The notes beneath the pieces were generated by a model that saw nothing but the letters and a program-made list of their open reading frames with translations, was not told where the DNA came from and did no database searches. DNA of 64,000 bases, from contig NZ_VOPL01000001.1 in the NCBI RefSeq assembly GCF_007993065.1, forward strand, positions 558,001 to 622,000. The letters are read 5' to 3'. Both the position numbers and the translations under genes were made by a program. Shown one piece after another: positions 9,389 to 20,392 of this stretch. The stretch comes from Paracoccus aurantiacus (GTDB taxonomy: Bacteria > Pseudomonadota > Alphaproteobacteria > Rhodobacterales > Rhodobacteraceae). Every line of letters starts with the position of its first letter. Position 1 is the first letter of the stretch.

Positions 9389-11335
9389 TCAGCCCAAATC
9401 GGGCGGAGTTGCCTCTTTGCTAAGCTGCGATAACGCTTCGTCAAGCGTTACGTTGCGGCTTCCCTGCTGGTCAAGGCGGCGCATTGACACGGTCCGGTCC
9501 TCGACCTCCTTCATCCCAATGGCGAGAATCACCGGCACTTTTGCCACCGAATGCTCGCGAACCTTATAATTTATCTTCTCGTTGCGCGTATCCGCCTCGG
9601 CGCGGATGCCGGCCGCCTGCAGCGCGTTCACTACTTCTTGAACATAGTCATCCGCGTCCGACACGATTGAGGCGACGACCACCTGCCGGGGTGCCAGCCA
9701 CAGGGGCAGCTTGCCGGCGAAGTTTTCGATCAGGATTCCGATGAAGCGTTCGAACGAGCCGAGCGTCGCGCGGTGCAGCATGACGGGACGGTGTTTCGCG
9801 CCGTCCTCGCCGATATAACTTGCGTCCAGCCGTTCCGGCAGCACGAAATCGACCTGATGCGTGCCGCACTGCCAGTCGCGGCCGATCGCGTCGGTCAGCA
9901 CGAATTCCAGCTTCGGGCCATAGAAGGCGCCCTCGCCCGGATTGATCTCTGGCTCGATCCCCGATGCACGGGTGGCTGACAGCAGCGCCGTTTCCGCCTT
10001 GTCCCAGATCTCGTCCGACCCGGCCCGCGTTTCGGGGCGTGTCGCGAATTTCACGCGGAAATTCTCGAACCCCAAGTCGCGATAAACCCGTGTCAGAAAG
10101 TCGATATAGCGGATCGTTTCGCTTTCGATCTGGTCCTCGGTGCAGAAAATATGCGCGTCGTCCTGCGTGAAGCCGCGCACGCGCATGATCCCGTGCAACG
10201 CGCCCGAGGGTTCATAGCGGTTGCACGACCCGAATTCCGCCATGCGCAAAGGCAGGTCGCGATAGGATTTCAGCCCGACATTGAAGATCTGCACATGGCA
10301 GGGGCAGTTCATCGGCTTCAGCGCGTTGACGGTCTTTGTCTTGGCGTGTTCCTCGTCCACTTCGACGATGAACATATGGTCCTGATAGTTTTCCCAGTGA
10401 CCCGATTCTTCCCACAGCTTGCGGCTGACCACCTGAGGCGTATTCACCTCGACATAGCCGCCTTCGCGCTGACGGCGGCGCATATAGTCCTGCAGCGCCA
10501 CATAGATGTTCCAGCCATTCGGGTGCCAGAAGACCTGACCGGGCGCTTCTTCCTGCATGTGGAACAGGTCCATCTCGCGGCCCAGCTTGCGGTGGTCGCG
10601 TTTTGCGGCCTCTTCCAGCATGTGCAGATGTGCCTTCAGCTCATCCTTGTTGCGGAACGCGACGCCGTAGATGCGCTGCAGCATCGGGCGGCTGCTGTCG
10701 CCCAGCCAATAGGCGCCTGCGACATGTGTCAATTTGAAGGCGTCGGCGGGAAGCTGACCCGTCGATTGCAGATGCGGGCCGCGGCACAGATCCTGCCAGT
10801 CGCCATGCCAGTACATCCGCAGATCTTCGTCGCCGGGAATGCGCTCGATCAGCTCGACTTTGAACGGTTCGCCGCGTTCCTTGTAATAGGCGACGGCGCG
10901 GTCGCGGTCCCAGACCTCCGTGCGGACAGGATCGCGAGCGCTGATAATCTGCTTCATCTTCGCTTCGATCTGGCCGAGGTCTTCGGGCGTGAAGGGTTCG
11001 GCGCGGTCGAAATCGTAGAACCAGCCGTAATCGCGGACCGGACCGATGGTGACTTTTACATCGGGCCAGATTTCCTGCACCGCGCGCGCCATGACATGCG
11101 CGAAATCGTGACGGATCAGTTCCAGCGCGGGCGCATCGTCCTTCATTGTGTTGATGGCGATGGTGCCGCCGTCATTGATCGGCCAGGCAAGGTCGATATG
11201 GCGCCCGTCGAGACTGGCGGAAATCGCCTTCTTCGCAAGACTGGGCGCGATGGATTCAGCGACTTCGGCCGCGGTCACGCCAGCAGGGTAATCGCGCGAA
11301 TTGCCGTCAGGAAATGTCAGGGAAATCTGGCTCAT
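9389..11335 (-). CDS. thrS: Threonyl-tRNA synthetase
   Basis: A 648-residue class II aminoacyl-tRNA synthetase. Domains in order are: an N-terminal TGS domain (1-60), the editing domain with the HVAGAYW region (about 65-225), the catalytic core with [10 protein letters not shown] (zinc-binding Cys) and motif 3 [11 protein letters not shown], and the anticodon-binding domain at the C-terminus. The start at 11335 is chosen because GGAGAA precedes it and it gives the canonical [11 protein letters not shown]; the frame extends 10 codons further upstream without homology. Confidence 0.97.
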   Translation of the reverse strand: MSQISLTFPDGNSRDYPAGVTAAEVAESIAPSLAKKAISASLDGRHIDLAWPINDGGTIAINTMKDDAPALELIRHDFAHVMARAVQEIWPDVKVTIGPVRDYGWFYDFDRAEPFTPEDLGQIEAKMKQIISARDPVRTEVWDRDRAVAYYKERGEPFKVELIERIPGDEDLRMYWHGDWQDLCRGPHLQSTGQLPADAFKLTHVAGAYWLGDSSRPMLQRIYGVAFRNKDELKAHLHMLEEAAKRDHRKLGREMDLFHMQEEAPGQVFWHPNGWNIYVALQDYMRRRQREGGYVEVNTPQVVSRKLWEESGHWENYQDHMFIVEVDEEHAKTKTVNALKPMNCPCHVQIFNVGLKSYRDLPLRMAEFGSCNRYEPSGALHGIMRVRGFTQDDAHIFCTEDQIESETIRYIDFLTRVYRDLGFENFRVKFATRPETRAGSDEIWDKAETALLSATRASGIEPEINPGEGAFYGPKLEFVLTDAIGRDWQCGTHQVDFVLPERLDASYIGEDGAKHRPVMLHRATLGSFERFIGILIENFAGKLPLWLAPRQVVVASIVSDADDYVQEVVNALQAAGIRAEADTRNEKINYKVREHSVAKVPVILAIGMKEVEDRTVSMRRLDQQGSRNVTLDEALSQLSKEATPPDLG

Positions 11336-11444
11336 GGCCGTTCTCCTCGTCGGTTTGGCGCCCACGGAACGCCCGGTTGCGGGTTATGTCGGCGGTTCAG
11401 ATGCGCCGAATTTGACGACATGTCAACCGCATCACGGCAATGCG

Positions 11445-12410
11445 TCAGTCGTCGGGCTCCGCGGCGATGGCGGCGATCTGCGCGGCGAAGCGGGCCTCGG
11501 TCATCAACTGTGCCGCGTCGATGCCGGGAAGCGCACGCAGGCGCGCAATCTCGGTCAGCGTCTCGTCACCATAAAAATCCAGAATCCGCGTATCCCGCTG
11601 CTGCGCGGCGGCGAAGATCGTCCAGTATTCCTCGGTATGGCGCTCGACCGGCTCTGCGCCGACCTTGGTTACGCCGCGACCGCGTCGGCGTCGCAGCATG
11701 TAGGAATCGAGCGACTTTATCGGGTAATGGTTGAACCAGGCGATTTCATGGGTGATCCGGTCGGGCTTGAAATGTCGCAGATGATCCCAAAGCCGGCCGT
11801 CGTTCGGGACATGCGAGACCTCGCCATTGCCGCGCATGTGGCAGATGTCGCCTGGCCCGGTGAAGCCCATCGGGTGGTGGTTGTGAAGGTTTTTCCAACG
11901 CCCACCGCCGCGGCTGAGGCTCTTGACCGGACCATTGCGCCGGTGCGTCGTGGGCAACCGGTCAGGGAACTGTTCGGCGACCCTGCCGGGACGCCAGCCG
12001 AAATCGCCGCTGGTGCCGAAGTTCATCGCATTCAGGGTGATGACATCGACTTCCGGGCCGGCAAGCGCGGTCAGGTCGCCGACACGGCGCGCTCCGCGAT
12101 CGACCACAAGGAATTCATCCGCGTCCAGCACCATGATCCAGTCCGCTTCGGCGATGGGATGCTCCTTCCGGATGCGCTGATAGCCGCGATGCTGCGGGGT
12201 ATCCCCCGGTTTCAGCCGATTGCGCGTATGCGTGATAACGCCCTGCGACGCCAGGGCATCCAGCAGCAGGTCGGTGCCGTCGCTGCAATCATTACTGGCC
12301 ATATGAATGGCATCGAACCCGAGCACGCGGTGATGGGCGATGAATTCCAGCACGAAGGGGCCTTCGTCCTTCACCGAACTCAGAAGGACATGTCGAAGCG
12401 GCTGGCTCAT
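11445..12410 (-). CDS. Family 2-like glycosyltransferase
   Basis: A 321-residue protein of the GT-A fold group seen in Pfam Glyco_tranf_2_4. The N-terminal segment SSVKDEGPFVLEFIAHHRVLGF is split here as KDEGPFVLEF and HHRVLGF; the metal-binding motif is VLDADEF near residue 93. A conserved NFGTSGD and later HHPMGF follow. No transmembrane helix is seen. Acceptor and donor are unknown; such proteins often decorate surface polysaccharides. The start at 12410 is the last ATG before the conserved region. The longer open frame upstream runs antisense over the Bcr/CflA gene and is not coding. Confidence 0.8.
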   Translation of the reverse strand: MSQPLRHVLLSSVKDEGPFVLEFIAHHRVLGFDAIHMASNDCSDGTDLLLDALASQGVITHTRNRLKPGDTPQHRGYQRIRKEHPIAEADWIMVLDADEFLVVDRGARRVGDLTALAGPEVDVITLNAMNFGTSGDFGWRPGRVAEQFPDRLPTTHRRNGPVKSLSRGGGRWKNLHNHHPMGFTGPGDICHMRGNGEVSHVPNDGRLWDHLRHFKPDRITHEIAWFNHYPIKSLDSYMLRRRRGRGVTKVGAEPVERHTEEYWTIFAAAQQRDTRILDFYGDETLTEIARLRALPGIDAAQLMTEARFAAQIAAIAAEPDD

Positions 12411-12527
12411 CTCGCAAAAAAATTCCCCGTGACTGCGCGATAGTTGCCAAACACCGCAACCCGAGGCAAGCGCAGCCTGCCGCTTGCCGCGCCGGGTCTG
12501 CGGGTATAAGCCGCACTTACCCATCAA

Positions 12528-13763
12528 ATGGTGAAGAAGATGCACAGCCCGGACCCGAACACTCCGCCGCCGGCGCGCGCTTTGTCGTTGCCCGAATTCG
12601 TGGCGATGCTGGCGGTGCTTTTTGCGACGGTCGCCTTTTCCATCGACGCGATGCTGCCGGCGCTGTCGGAGATCGCGGCAGAGCTTTCGCCCGAAGACAC
12701 CAACCGCGCGCAGCTTGTGCTGATGTCGTTCATGGCAGGAATGGGCGTGGGCACGGCACTTGCAGGACCGATTTCCGATGCGATCGGGCGCAAGCGCGCA
12801 ATCATGCTTGGCTCGTCGCTGTATATCCTTGCTGCGGCCGGTGCGATCTTTGCCGACAATCTGACGCTGCTTCTGGCCCTTCGCTTCTTCCAGGGGATGG
12901 GCGCATCGGGCCCGCGCATCGCCGGAACCGCGCTGACCCGCGACCTGTATGCGGGCCGCGAAATGGCACGGATCACCAGTTTCGTCATGATGATTTTCAT
13001 CATGATCCCCGCGGTCGCCCCGGCATTGGGAGAGCTGATTATCGAGACGAGCGGAACCTGGCGCAGCGTGTTCGCGGCCTTCATCGTTTTCGGCTTGATC
13101 GGCGCGACCTGGGTCGCCCTGCGCCAGCCGGAAACGCTGCCGCCCGAACGCCGCGTGCCGCTGAGCCGCAAGCGCCTGATGCAATCGGCGAAAGAAATTC
13201 TCGGGAATCGTCAGGTCATGTTGTGCACGCTGATCCTGACGCTCGGCTTTGGTCAGATGTTCGCGCTGCTGTCCAGCTCGGAACAGCTGTTCGGTCAGAC
13301 ATATTCCCGCGCCGACAGCTTTACGCGCTGGTTCGCGGTCATGGCGCTGCTGTCAGGGATCGGCACCATCGCGAATGCGCGCTACGTAATGAAATTCGGG
13401 ATGCGGCGCATCGCGCGGGCCGCCTATGCCATGCAGGTGGTTTCAGCATCGCTCGCTCTGCTACTGGTCAGTTCCGGCGCGCTTCACGGCGATGCGGCCT
13501 TCTATGGTTTCTTCGCATGGGCGGTCAGCGTGTTCTTCATGGCGGGCGTGACCTTTGGGAACCTGAACGCGCTCGCGCTGCAGAATATGCCGCATCTGGC
13601 CGGAATGACCGCCAGCATCGTCGCCGCGCTGTCGTCTCTTGGTGCCGTGCTGATCGCGACGCCGGTCGGGCTGGCCTATGACGGCACCCCGACGCCGATG
13701 ATCATTGCCGCGCTCGTCTGCTCGTCGCTGGCATGGCTCTTGATGGCGCGCCTGCGGGACTGA
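12528..13763 (+). CDS. Bcr/CflA-type MFS multidrug efflux transporter
   Basis: A 411-residue inner-membrane major facilitator with about 12 hydrophobic segments. The loop 2-3 motif GPISDAIGRKRAI (residues ~84-96) and the RFFQGMGAS segment are typical of Bcr/CflA drug:H+ antiporters. ATG codons at 12528 or 12540 are both possible starts. It is divergent from the glycosyltransferase and ends 3 bp from the convergent fdhD stop. The substrate cannot be predicted. Confidence 0.9.
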   Translation: MVKKMHSPDPNTPPPARALSLPEFVAMLAVLFATVAFSIDAMLPALSEIAAELSPEDTNRAQLVLMSFMAGMGVGTALAGPISDAIGRKRAIMLGSSLYILAAAGAIFADNLTLLLALRFFQGMGASGPRIAGTALTRDLYAGREMARITSFVMMIFIMIPAVAPALGELIIETSGTWRSVFAAFIVFGLIGATWVALRQPETLPPERRVPLSRKRLMQSAKEILGNRQVMLCTLILTLGFGQMFALLSSSEQLFGQTYSRADSFTRWFAVMALLSGIGTIANARYVMKFGMRRIARAAYAMQVVSASLALLLVSSGALHGDAAFYGFFAWAVSVFFMAGVTFGNLNALALQNMPHLAGMTASIVAALSSLGAVLIATPVGLAYDGTPTPMIIAALVCSSLAWLLMARLRD

Positions 13764-13766
13764 GGA

Positions 13767-14555
13767 TCACGAGAAGCGTTCGGGATGGGCGTAGATCTCG
13801 GCCCTGTCGGCTGAACGCGCCCGGCCCGCCAGCCCGATGCCAGCCGCCTCGGCGGCTGCGACAGCAGCCGATGTCGGCGCCGCAAGGGCGATCAGAACGG
13901 GCGCGCCGAGCGTCGCGGCTTTCTGGACAAGATCGACCGAGATGCGGCTGGTCAGCACGACCGCCCCCTGCCCGATTAGTCTCGCATCCTCACCGCGCAG
14001 AAGCGCCCCCGACAGCTTGTCGAGCGCGTTGTGCCGCCCGACATCCTCGCGCAGTGCAATCAGACCGCGACCCGGCAGCAGAAATCCGGCCGCATGGCTC
14101 GCCCCGGTCGCATCGCGCAACTGCTGCGCCTTATCCATCTGCGCAAGGGCGAGATCCAGATCGGCCGGGGTAACGGTGCAATCGCCTTCGACCGGCGCCA
14201 GTTCGCGCATCGCGGCAGTCAGCGTATCCACCCCGCATAGCCCGCAGCCGACGGGACCAACCATGCGCCGCCTGCGACCGATGAAGCGCTGCCCGGCATC
14301 GCGCCGCAGCCAGATACGCAGATCGACGCCCAGATCGACCCGCACAGGCTGCACAGCCTCGATTTCATCAGGACGCGCGATACCTTCCGTCACCGAAAAG
14401 CCGTAGGCGAAATCCTCCAGATCGGCGGGTGTGGCCATCAGCACCGCCTGCGTGGTCCCGTCATAGCTGATCGCAATGGCGCATTCTTCGGCCAGACTGA
14501 CGCCGATTTCGCTCCTGTCGGCCAGGCGCTGTGCGCGGGTGGCAATCACACTCAA
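13767..14555 (-). CDS. fdhD: Formate dehydrogenase accessory sulfurtransferase FdhD
   Basis: A 262-residue homologue of FdhD. FdhD transfers sulfur from IscS to the molybdenum bis-MGD cofactor before insertion into formate dehydrogenase. The essential CxxC loop is VGCGLCGVDTL near residue 105. The conserved FLLPGRGLIALREDVGRHNA (split as FLLPGRG and REDVGRHNA) and a C-terminal ISVDLVQKA region are present. It lies on the same strand as, but apart from, the fdh-sel operon about 1 kb upstream; the function belongs to the same pathway. Confidence 0.95.
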   Translation of the reverse strand: MSVIATRAQRLADRSEIGVSLAEECAIAISYDGTTQAVLMATPADLEDFAYGFSVTEGIARPDEIEAVQPVRVDLGVDLRIWLRRDAGQRFIGRRRRMVGPVGCGLCGVDTLTAAMRELAPVEGDCTVTPADLDLALAQMDKAQQLRDATGASHAAGFLLPGRGLIALREDVGRHNALDKLSGALLRGEDARLIGQGAVVLTSRISVDLVQKAATLGAPVLIALAAPTSAAVAAAEAAGIGLAGRARSADRAEIYAHPERFS

Positions 14556-14770
14556 GCCAGTGTTCCTTCTGTCATGACGCGACTCAACCCGCTGGCTCCG
14601 GCAGGGTCAAGCCGTCATGGGTCCGGCACGGCCCTGATCGCGACGCGCAGCTAAAACGCTTGTCGAAACGGGCGCGCACCGCCTAGGATCGGGGGAACCC
14701 CGCGCCTGCGCGCGTGTTTCGTTCGAGGGTCGGCTCCGTGGCTTGGCCGGGTGGAAAGGAAAGGAATCCG

Positions 14771-15496
14771 ATGCGCGTCGCTTTGCTGACAACCGTGCTT
14801 GTGGCAGGCACCCTGCCCGCCTTCGCCGATATTTCCACCGATCCCATCGCAGATACGCCGCCAATCGTGCTGCCCGCGAACAGCACGGTTACACAACCGA
14901 CAGAACCGGCAACGAACCTCATGTCCGCGCCTGCCGATCCGCTTCCGGTGACAGACGCAGAAGCCGCGAGCACCACCCCACCGTCAAGCGATGCTGCCGG
15001 TGCCGCGCAGCCCGAAGCCTCGGCAGCCATGCCTGACGAGGTGACGCCTGCCGAAACGCCCGGTGACGCTGCCGCTGCGGTCCCGGCTGCGGCGGCGACT
15101 GCGGAGACGGTTACTGAAGCGCCCGCGGCCCCCGATGAACCGGCAGAACCCGTCGCTGCAACTGATGCAGAAGATGCGGAAACCCCGGAACAGGTGCGCG
15201 CCGCACAGCCTGACGCTCAGGCGCAGGCACCTGCCGCCGAGGCAGAACCTGCCGAAGCGTCGCAGGAAGGCACACAGGCGGCCGTCGGCTCTGCTGGCAG
15301 CGTCGAAACCCCCGCCACTGCGCCGCAGCCGGGTGCCGACGGCACATCGGCCGAAAACGCCGGCACGACCGGATGGACAGGTGGCACAGGTGGTGCGCAG
15401 ATAGGGACCACGCCATCGGGTGCGGTCCCCCAGTCGAAGACATGGCAGCCCCCCGTCGCAACCGGGATCGACCTGCAGGGCGAGCCGCGCGGCTAA
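14771..15496 (+). CDS. Secreted Ala/Pro/Glu-rich low-complexity protein
   Basis: A predicted 241-residue protein. It starts with a clear signal peptide (MRVALLTTVLVAGTLPAFA, cleavage near residue 19) after AAGGAA. The rest is a disordered Ala/Pro/Glu/Thr-rich sequence with a Gly-rich patch (TGWTGGTGGAQ) and a short hydrophilic C-terminus. No domain is recognised. Its stop codon overlaps the convergent selB stop by two bases. It could be a periplasmic linker or lipid-free exported protein; function is unknown. Signal peptide and ribosome site argue that it is real despite its low complexity. Confidence 0.65.
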   Translation: MRVALLTTVLVAGTLPAFADISTDPIADTPPIVLPANSTVTQPTEPATNLMSAPADPLPVTDAEAASTTPPSSDAAGAAQPEASAAMPDEVTPAETPGDAAAAVPAAAATAETVTEAPAAPDEPAEPVAATDAEDAETPEQVRAAQPDAQAQAPAAEAEPAEASQEGTQAAVGSAGSVETPATAPQPGADGTSAENAGTTGWTGGTGGAQIGTTPSGAVPQSKTWQPPVATGIDLQGEPRG

Positions 15497-17388
15497 AACA
15501 GATCGGCGCGGTGCCGGTTGAGTTGCCTCAGATCGCCGCGACGTGTCGTCAGCCCCAGCCTGTCGAAGAAATCCAGCACTTCAATCGCGACCTTGCGCCC
15601 ACTCTGGACCTCGTCGCGGAAGGCGGGCGCGGTGAACCAGCCGTCATCCGCTTGCGCCGACAGCCTGCGGATGATCGCAGCCATTTCGGCCGTCGTCTCA
15701 CGCAGGAAAAAATGGTCATGCGCGATCTGATCGACCCGACCGAGCCGCGCCGAAAGCTTCATCAGACGCCTGATCTCAGGCTCCGGAAGATCGAGCGCGC
15801 CTGCAATGTCGCGCACACGCGGCGGCCGGAAGCGCTGCTCAGCCGCCAGCAGGGGCGCGATCCGCGCATAAACACCCTCATCCGCCGCGCTCATTTTCGG
15901 GGCATGCGCGGGCAGACGCACAAAGCCTGCCTCGGCGACAAGCCGGCCCGCAGTGATCGCGTCGCGCAGGACGGCGTCGAAAACCGGTTTCGGAAGGCGG
16001 GGCGTCAGTGACAGACGCAGCGCCTCGTGCCCGATGCCCTGCAGGTCGGGATTGCTGTCGTGATGGGCCAGCAGCGTCTGCTGCATCGCGGTGTTCAGCG
16101 CATCCAATGTCCTTGGCAGGATCGCGACACGCCCGCCGGCAGGTCCGATCACGGAAGCATCCGCACTGACGGCATCGGCGCTGGATGACGGCACGGCGCG
16201 ATCACGCAGGAAGACGTCAAGCTCGACATAGTTCGGCGTGACTGCCAGCAGCGCCGAAAGCGCGCTTGTGGGATCGTCGATGTCCGCCGCGCGCAAGGCC
16301 GCATGGCGTTCAGGGGTTGCCCGGCGGCGCGCGGGCGGGCGCAGATCCAGCAACCGGCCACCGCCCAGCGTGCGGCTTGCCGATCCGTCGCGCAGGATGA
16401 AGGTATCGCCGATCCGCGCGGCCAGCGGCCTTTCCAGCACCATCTGCACAAGCTCTCGACCATCCGTCAGCGCCGCGCCAAGCGGGACCAGACGCGCCTC
16501 GACCTCTGCCGCGCCAAGGTGAAGACGCGCGCGCAGGCCGCTGCGCAGGGGTTTCGGATCTATCCAGCGAAGCGCCACGTCAATTCGGTCCGTCGGCGCG
16601 TGAAGGCCCGGCGAGACGACCATGTCGCCCCGTCGGATCTGATCCTTCGCAGCGCCCGCCAGATTAAGCGCCACCCGCGCCCCGGCCTCTGCGCGTTCGA
16701 TCCGGCGGTTCTGGGCACGAAGGCCGCGCACGCGCACCGGCATACCTGAGGGCGACACGACGAGCTGATCGCCCGCAGCGACGGCTCCGCTGCGCAGGAT
16801 GCCTGTCACCACCGTCCCCGCCCCTTCCAGCGTGAACGAACGGTCGACGATCAGCCGCACCTCGCCAGACGCATCGCGGGCCGTGGTTTCGGCGGCCGCC
16901 ACGGCGAGCATATCGCGAAGCGCCTCGATCCCCTGACCGCTGACCACCGAGACCGGCAGGATCGGCGCGCGCGCAAGGGGCGTCGTGGCGAGAGCTGCAG
17001 CAATATCCTTGCGCAGCGCGGCTATGCTTTCGGTATCGGCCAGATCGGCCTTGCTGATTGCCACGATCGCCCGCGAGACGCCAAGCAGCGACAGGATCGC
17101 CAGATGTTCTTGCGTCTGTGGCATGATACCATCATCGGCGGCGATCACGATAAGGGCGAGGTCGATGCCGCCTGCGCCCGCGACCATCGTATGAACCAGC
17201 CGTTCATGCCCCGGCACATCGACAAAGCCGGTCACGCTGCCATCGCCAAGATCGGCATAGGCAAAGCCCAGATCTATCGTGATGCCGCGCGCCTTCTCCT
17301 CGGCGAGCCTGTCGGTATCAACACCGGTCAGCGCCCGAACCAGCGCCGTCTTGCCGTGGTCGATATGCCCCGCCGTGCCGACGATCAA
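15493..17388 (-). CDS. selB: Selenocysteine-specific translation elongation factor SelB
   Basis: A 631-residue translational GTPase that carries Sec-tRNA(Sec) to UGA codons marked by a SECIS hairpin. G-domain motifs are GHIDHGKT (G1, residue ~7), DVPGHE (G3, ~57) and SKAD (G4). EF-Tu-like domains II and III follow (~170-330). The C-terminal ~270 residues form the winged-helix array that binds SECIS RNA; its features include [13 protein letters not shown] and [10 protein letters not shown]. Its ATG overlaps the selA stop (ATGA), so the two are coupled. It is the last gene of the fdh-sel operon. Confidence 0.96.
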   Translation of the reverse strand: MIVGTAGHIDHGKTALVRALTGVDTDRLAEEKARGITIDLGFAYADLGDGSVTGFVDVPGHERLVHTMVAGAGGIDLALIVIAADDGIMPQTQEHLAILSLLGVSRAIVAISKADLADTESIAALRKDIAAALATTPLARAPILPVSVVSGQGIEALRDMLAVAAAETTARDASGEVRLIVDRSFTLEGAGTVVTGILRSGAVAAGDQLVVSPSGMPVRVRGLRAQNRRIERAEAGARVALNLAGAAKDQIRRGDMVVSPGLHAPTDRIDVALRWIDPKPLRSGLRARLHLGAAEVEARLVPLGAALTDGRELVQMVLERPLAARIGDTFILRDGSASRTLGGGRLLDLRPPARRRATPERHAALRAADIDDPTSALSALLAVTPNYVELDVFLRDRAVPSSSADAVSADASVIGPAGGRVAILPRTLDALNTAMQQTLLAHHDSNPDLQGIGHEALRLSLTPRLPKPVFDAVLRDAITAGRLVAEAGFVRLPAHAPKMSAADEGVYARIAPLLAAEQRFRPPRVRDIAGALDLPEPEIRRLMKLSARLGRVDQIAHDHFFLRETTAEMAAIIRRLSAQADDGWFTAPAFRDEVQSGRKVAIEVLDFFDRLGLTTRRGDLRQLNRHRADLF

Positions 17389-18758
17389 CGCGCGATACCC
17401 GCGAGCGCCGAAACAAGCGCGTCATCCTCATCAAGCGCCCGCAGATCGAGGATCAGCGCGCCGCCGGAAATATGCCCGATGACCGGCACCGGCAGGCCCC
17501 GCAGCAGCGTGGCGATATCGTCTGGGGCGCTGCCGGATACGCCCGTCAAGGCCAGGCCCGCGCTTGGCAATGTATCGGTCGGCAACGCGCCAGAGCCGAC
17601 CTGGCTTTCGCATTCTGTCACCCGCACGTCATATCCCAGCCCGCGCATCGCGCCGGCCACTTCTGGCAACAGACGCTGCGCCTGTGCCACAATTTCCGAT
17701 TGTTGACGCGCCAGCATGCGCAGGGTCGGCAGGCGCTGCGTCAGCCGGTCAGGATCCAGGTAAAGTTTCAGAACCGCGGACAGCGCCGCAATGCGGATCT
17801 TGTCCAGCCGCATCGCGCGCTTCATCGGGTTGGCGTTGATCCGGGCGATCAGATCGGCACGTCCGACGATGAACCCTGCCTGCGGCCCTCCAAGCAGCTT
17901 GTCACCGGAAAACGTCACCAGATCGGCGTTTGTCACGGCCTCGGCAGCGGTCGGCTCTCGGCGCATACCGTAGCGGGACAGGTCGATCAGCGAGCCTGAA
18001 CCGAGATCATTCAGCAGCGGCACACCCGCAGCCTTCGCGATCTGGTGCAGTTCCGGCGCGGCGACTTCGTGGGTGAACCCCTCGATCCGGTAATTCGAGG
18101 TATGCACCTTCAGCACCGCCCCCGTCGCATCGCCGATAGATGCGCGATAGTCCTTGGCATGGGTGCGGTTCGTGGTGCCGATTTCGACCAGACGGGCACC
18201 GGCGCGGGCCATTATGTCGGGGATGCGGAAGGCGCCGCCGATCTCGATCAGCTCGCCCCGCGAAACGACGGCCTCGCGCCCGGCGGCAAGCGTGTTCAAC
18301 GACAGAAGGACCGCTGCGGCGTTGTTGTTGACGACCGTGGCATCTTCCGCGCCCGTCAGTTCCCGCAGCAGGCCGCGCAGATGATCGTCGCGCGCACCCC
18401 TGCCGCCGCCTTGCAGATCGAATTCCAGCGCAAGAGCATTGCGCATCGCATCGCTCGCCGCCCTCACCGCCTCTTCGGGCAGGATCGCGCGACCGAGATT
18501 GGTGTGCAGGATCGTTCCGGTCAGGTTCAGGCATGGGCGAAGCGGATCGGGCCGCTTCAGCATGTTGTGGGCGAATTCCAGCACCGAAGCGCCGGGATCC
18601 GCCGGCATGTCCGCGCCCTGCAGGACATCACTGCGCAGCGCGTCGACACCCTTGCGAATGGCGTCGGTCGCGCGCGCCTTGCCATAGCTTTCCACCAGCG
18701 TCGCGCCGGCGGAACTGCCCAGAATCCGGTCGACTGACGGAAGATCGCGCAGCGACAT
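17385..18758 (-). CDS. selA: L-seryl-tRNA(Sec) selenium transferase SelA
   Basis: A 457-residue PLP enzyme that converts Ser-tRNA(Sec) to Sec-tRNA(Sec) using selenophosphate. The N-terminal [11 protein letters not shown] and [14 protein letters not shown] are family hallmarks; the PLP lysine is in [14 protein letters not shown]. The start at 18758 gives the canonical [10 protein letters not shown] and lies 2 bases after the fdhE stop; a longer frame would overlap fdhE with unrelated residues. It is coupled to selB downstream. The tRNA (selC) and selenophosphate synthetase (selD) it needs are not seen in this window. Confidence 0.96.
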   Translation of the reverse strand: MSLRDLPSVDRILGSSAGATLVESYGKARATDAIRKGVDALRSDVLQGADMPADPGASVLEFAHNMLKRPDPLRPCLNLTGTILHTNLGRAILPEEAVRAASDAMRNALALEFDLQGGGRGARDDHLRGLLRELTGAEDATVVNNNAAAVLLSLNTLAAGREAVVSRGELIEIGGAFRIPDIMARAGARLVEIGTTNRTHAKDYRASIGDATGAVLKVHTSNYRIEGFTHEVAAPELHQIAKAAGVPLLNDLGSGSLIDLSRYGMRREPTAAEAVTNADLVTFSGDKLLGGPQAGFIVGRADLIARINANPMKRAMRLDKIRIAALSAVLKLYLDPDRLTQRLPTLRMLARQQSEIVAQAQRLLPEVAGAMRGLGYDVRVTECESQVGSGALPTDTLPSAGLALTGVSGSAPDDIATLLRGLPVPVIGHISGGALILDLRALDEDDALVSALAGIAR

Positions 18759-18760
18759 CC

Positions 18761-19672
18761 CTAGTAACCAGAGAGGAACGCGTTGAAACCGCCACGTTTC
18801 CATTCCGTGTCCCGCATCAGCGCATCAAGACCCAGACTTGCGACGTCATCGGCGACAGGTTCCAGCGCGGTATCGAGGTTCTGATACAGGATCTTCACCC
18901 AGGAATGGCATTCGTCGCAGACCTCGGCCTTGATGACCGATGCGGTGCTTCCGTCATCTATGGCGCGATAGCTGATCCCCTTGGTTGACCCGCAGCACAG
19001 GCATTTCACACGCACCTCGTTCCATTCGGTCGCGCAGGTGGCGCAACATGCATAGCGCGCGCCCTCCTGATGTTGGGTCGCGGTGACCATCGACACGCCG
19101 GGCTGTCCGCCGCAAGCCGGACAGGTCCCGACGCTGATCGGCACGAGTTTCTGTGCATCAATCGCCGCCGCTTGCCGCACAGCCACAACCTGAAGCGCTG
19201 CCGCCGCAAAAACGGCATGTGCGGACAAGCCTTCGGGCACCTGCCCGGCCGAAAGCTGACCCAGCATGGTTTGGCAATCACTTTCAGGCGCAAGCGACAG
19301 TTCTTCCAGCGCCGCGCGTGCAGCGGCAGGCATGTCGATCTTCGCCGCCTCGCTGACAAGCGCGCCAAGCGCGGTTTTCATCGACCCGGACGCGATCAGC
19401 GCGGCGCGATCAAGGGGCGGCATGCGATAGCTCCGATTGCGTTCCACCAGTTCCGCGTCGAGAGGATCGGCCGCCCCGAGGGTGTCCGCAACCCGCTGCT
19501 GCGCCTCGGCCAGATCGGCAAGAAAGCGCAGATATGGCGCGAGATGAGAGCTTTTCGCCAGATGCCGAAGCCGTGTCGCGCGACGCGCAAAGGGCAGTTC
19601 GGCCTTGGGCACGCGCGCGAATTTCGGTGAGGAAACGCCGCCGATCACGGACGGGTCAGGGGAAAGGCTCAT
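18761..19672 (-). CDS. fdhE: Formate dehydrogenase accessory protein FdhE
   Basis: A 303-residue cytoplasmic rubredoxin-like protein needed for activity of respiratory formate dehydrogenases. It has an all-alpha N-terminal half and a C-terminal half with several CxxC pairs: CPACGG, CATCATEW preceded by CC, CLCCGS and CDECHSW, which bind iron. It follows fdhI by 33 bp in the same operon and ends 2 bp before selA. Gene order and motifs both support the assignment. Confidence 0.93.
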   Translation of the reverse strand: MSLSPDPSVIGGVSSPKFARVPKAELPFARRATRLRHLAKSSHLAPYLRFLADLAEAQQRVADTLGAADPLDAELVERNRSYRMPPLDRAALIASGSMKTALGALVSEAAKIDMPAAARAALEELSLAPESDCQTMLGQLSAGQVPEGLSAHAVFAAAALQVVAVRQAAAIDAQKLVPISVGTCPACGGQPGVSMVTATQHQEGARYACCATCATEWNEVRVKCLCCGSTKGISYRAIDDGSTASVIKAEVCDECHSWVKILYQNLDTALEPVADDVASLGLDALMRDTEWKRGGFNAFLSGY

Positions 19673-19705
19673 TTTGTTATCCGGACGTGCTTTCGGGCAA
19701 TCGCC

Positions 19706-20392
19706 CTATTCTGCCGGAGGCTTGTCCTGACGTCTAGCAACTTCCCGAAGCCATTTCCTGTGATGCTTCCAGGCCCAACCGCCAGTCACCTTGCCGCTGG
19801 TCATCGCGCTGAGCGTCCCGCGCGTCCAGATCGCGGCATAGACATGCACGATCAGCACCAGCACCGACAGCACGGCCGAGATCGCATGAACCAGCACTGC
19901 CCAACGCCTGACCGGGATCGACACCAGATCAGGAAAGAACTGCTGCCAGATCATGATGCCAGAGACGACCATCGTCAGCAGCAGCCAGAACATGCCCCAG
20001 AACACGAATTTCTGGCCGAGATTGTACTTGCCCAGTTCCGGCAGGCGTTCTTCGTGCCCTGCCAGCAGATCGGTGATCTTGCTGGCCCAGACCACATCCT
20101 CGCGCCGCATCAGGTTCAGTCTCCACAGCTGCAGGAACAGCAGCAGGAAGCTGAGGCACGCGGCAACGCCAAGAATCGGGTGGATGTAGCGTGCGTTCTG
20201 CCCGCCCCCGAACAGCGCGGTCAGAAAGAACAGACGCGGCCAGAACAGCGCAAAGCCTGACAGGATCAGCAGGATGATAAGCGCGGCGGTGAACCAGTGG
20301 TTGATCCGCGTATGGGTGGCATAGCGGCGGACCTCGACCGGCTCGGTCGCGACGATGCGGTCGGTGCTTTCGGAAAATTCACGTTCAGCCAT
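19706..20392 (-). CDS. fdhI: Formate dehydrogenase cytochrome b556 (gamma) subunit
   Basis: A 228-residue integral membrane diheme cytochrome b that passes electrons from the beta subunit to quinone. Four hydrophobic helices are evident. Candidate heme ligands are the His in RINHWFTA, YIHPILG, VLVHAIS and VHVYAA. The start codon overlaps the fdhH stop by one base (TGATG). Length is close to E. coli FdnI (about 217). It completes the membrane-bound FDH-N/O type complex. Confidence 0.94.
   Translation of the reverse strand: MAEREFSESTDRIVATEPVEVRRYATHTRINHWFTAALIILLILSGFALFWPRLFFLTALFGGGQNARYIHPILGVAACLSFLLLFLQLWRLNLMRREDVVWASKITDLLAGHEERLPELGKYNLGQKFVFWGMFWLLLTMVVSGIMIWQQFFPDLVSIPVRRWAVLVHAISAVLSVLVLIVHVYAAIWTRGTLSAMTSGKVTGGWAWKHHRKWLREVARRQDKPPAE

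Noticed and set aside
10151..11734. 527-codon open frame opposite thrS
   Set aside because: No recognisable domain; the real minus-strand gene is unambiguous threonyl-tRNA synthetase.
14556..14770. Possible tRNA-Sec (selC) near fdhD
   Set aside because: A TTCGA occurs near 14720, but no T-arm, acceptor stem or UCA anticodon loop can be paired around it. No selC was found elsewhere in the window by eye.
14771..15496. Ala/Pro-rich ORF as a GC-bias artefact
   Set aside because: Kept as a gene with reduced confidence because it has a clear signal peptide and ribosome site, although no domain is recognisable.
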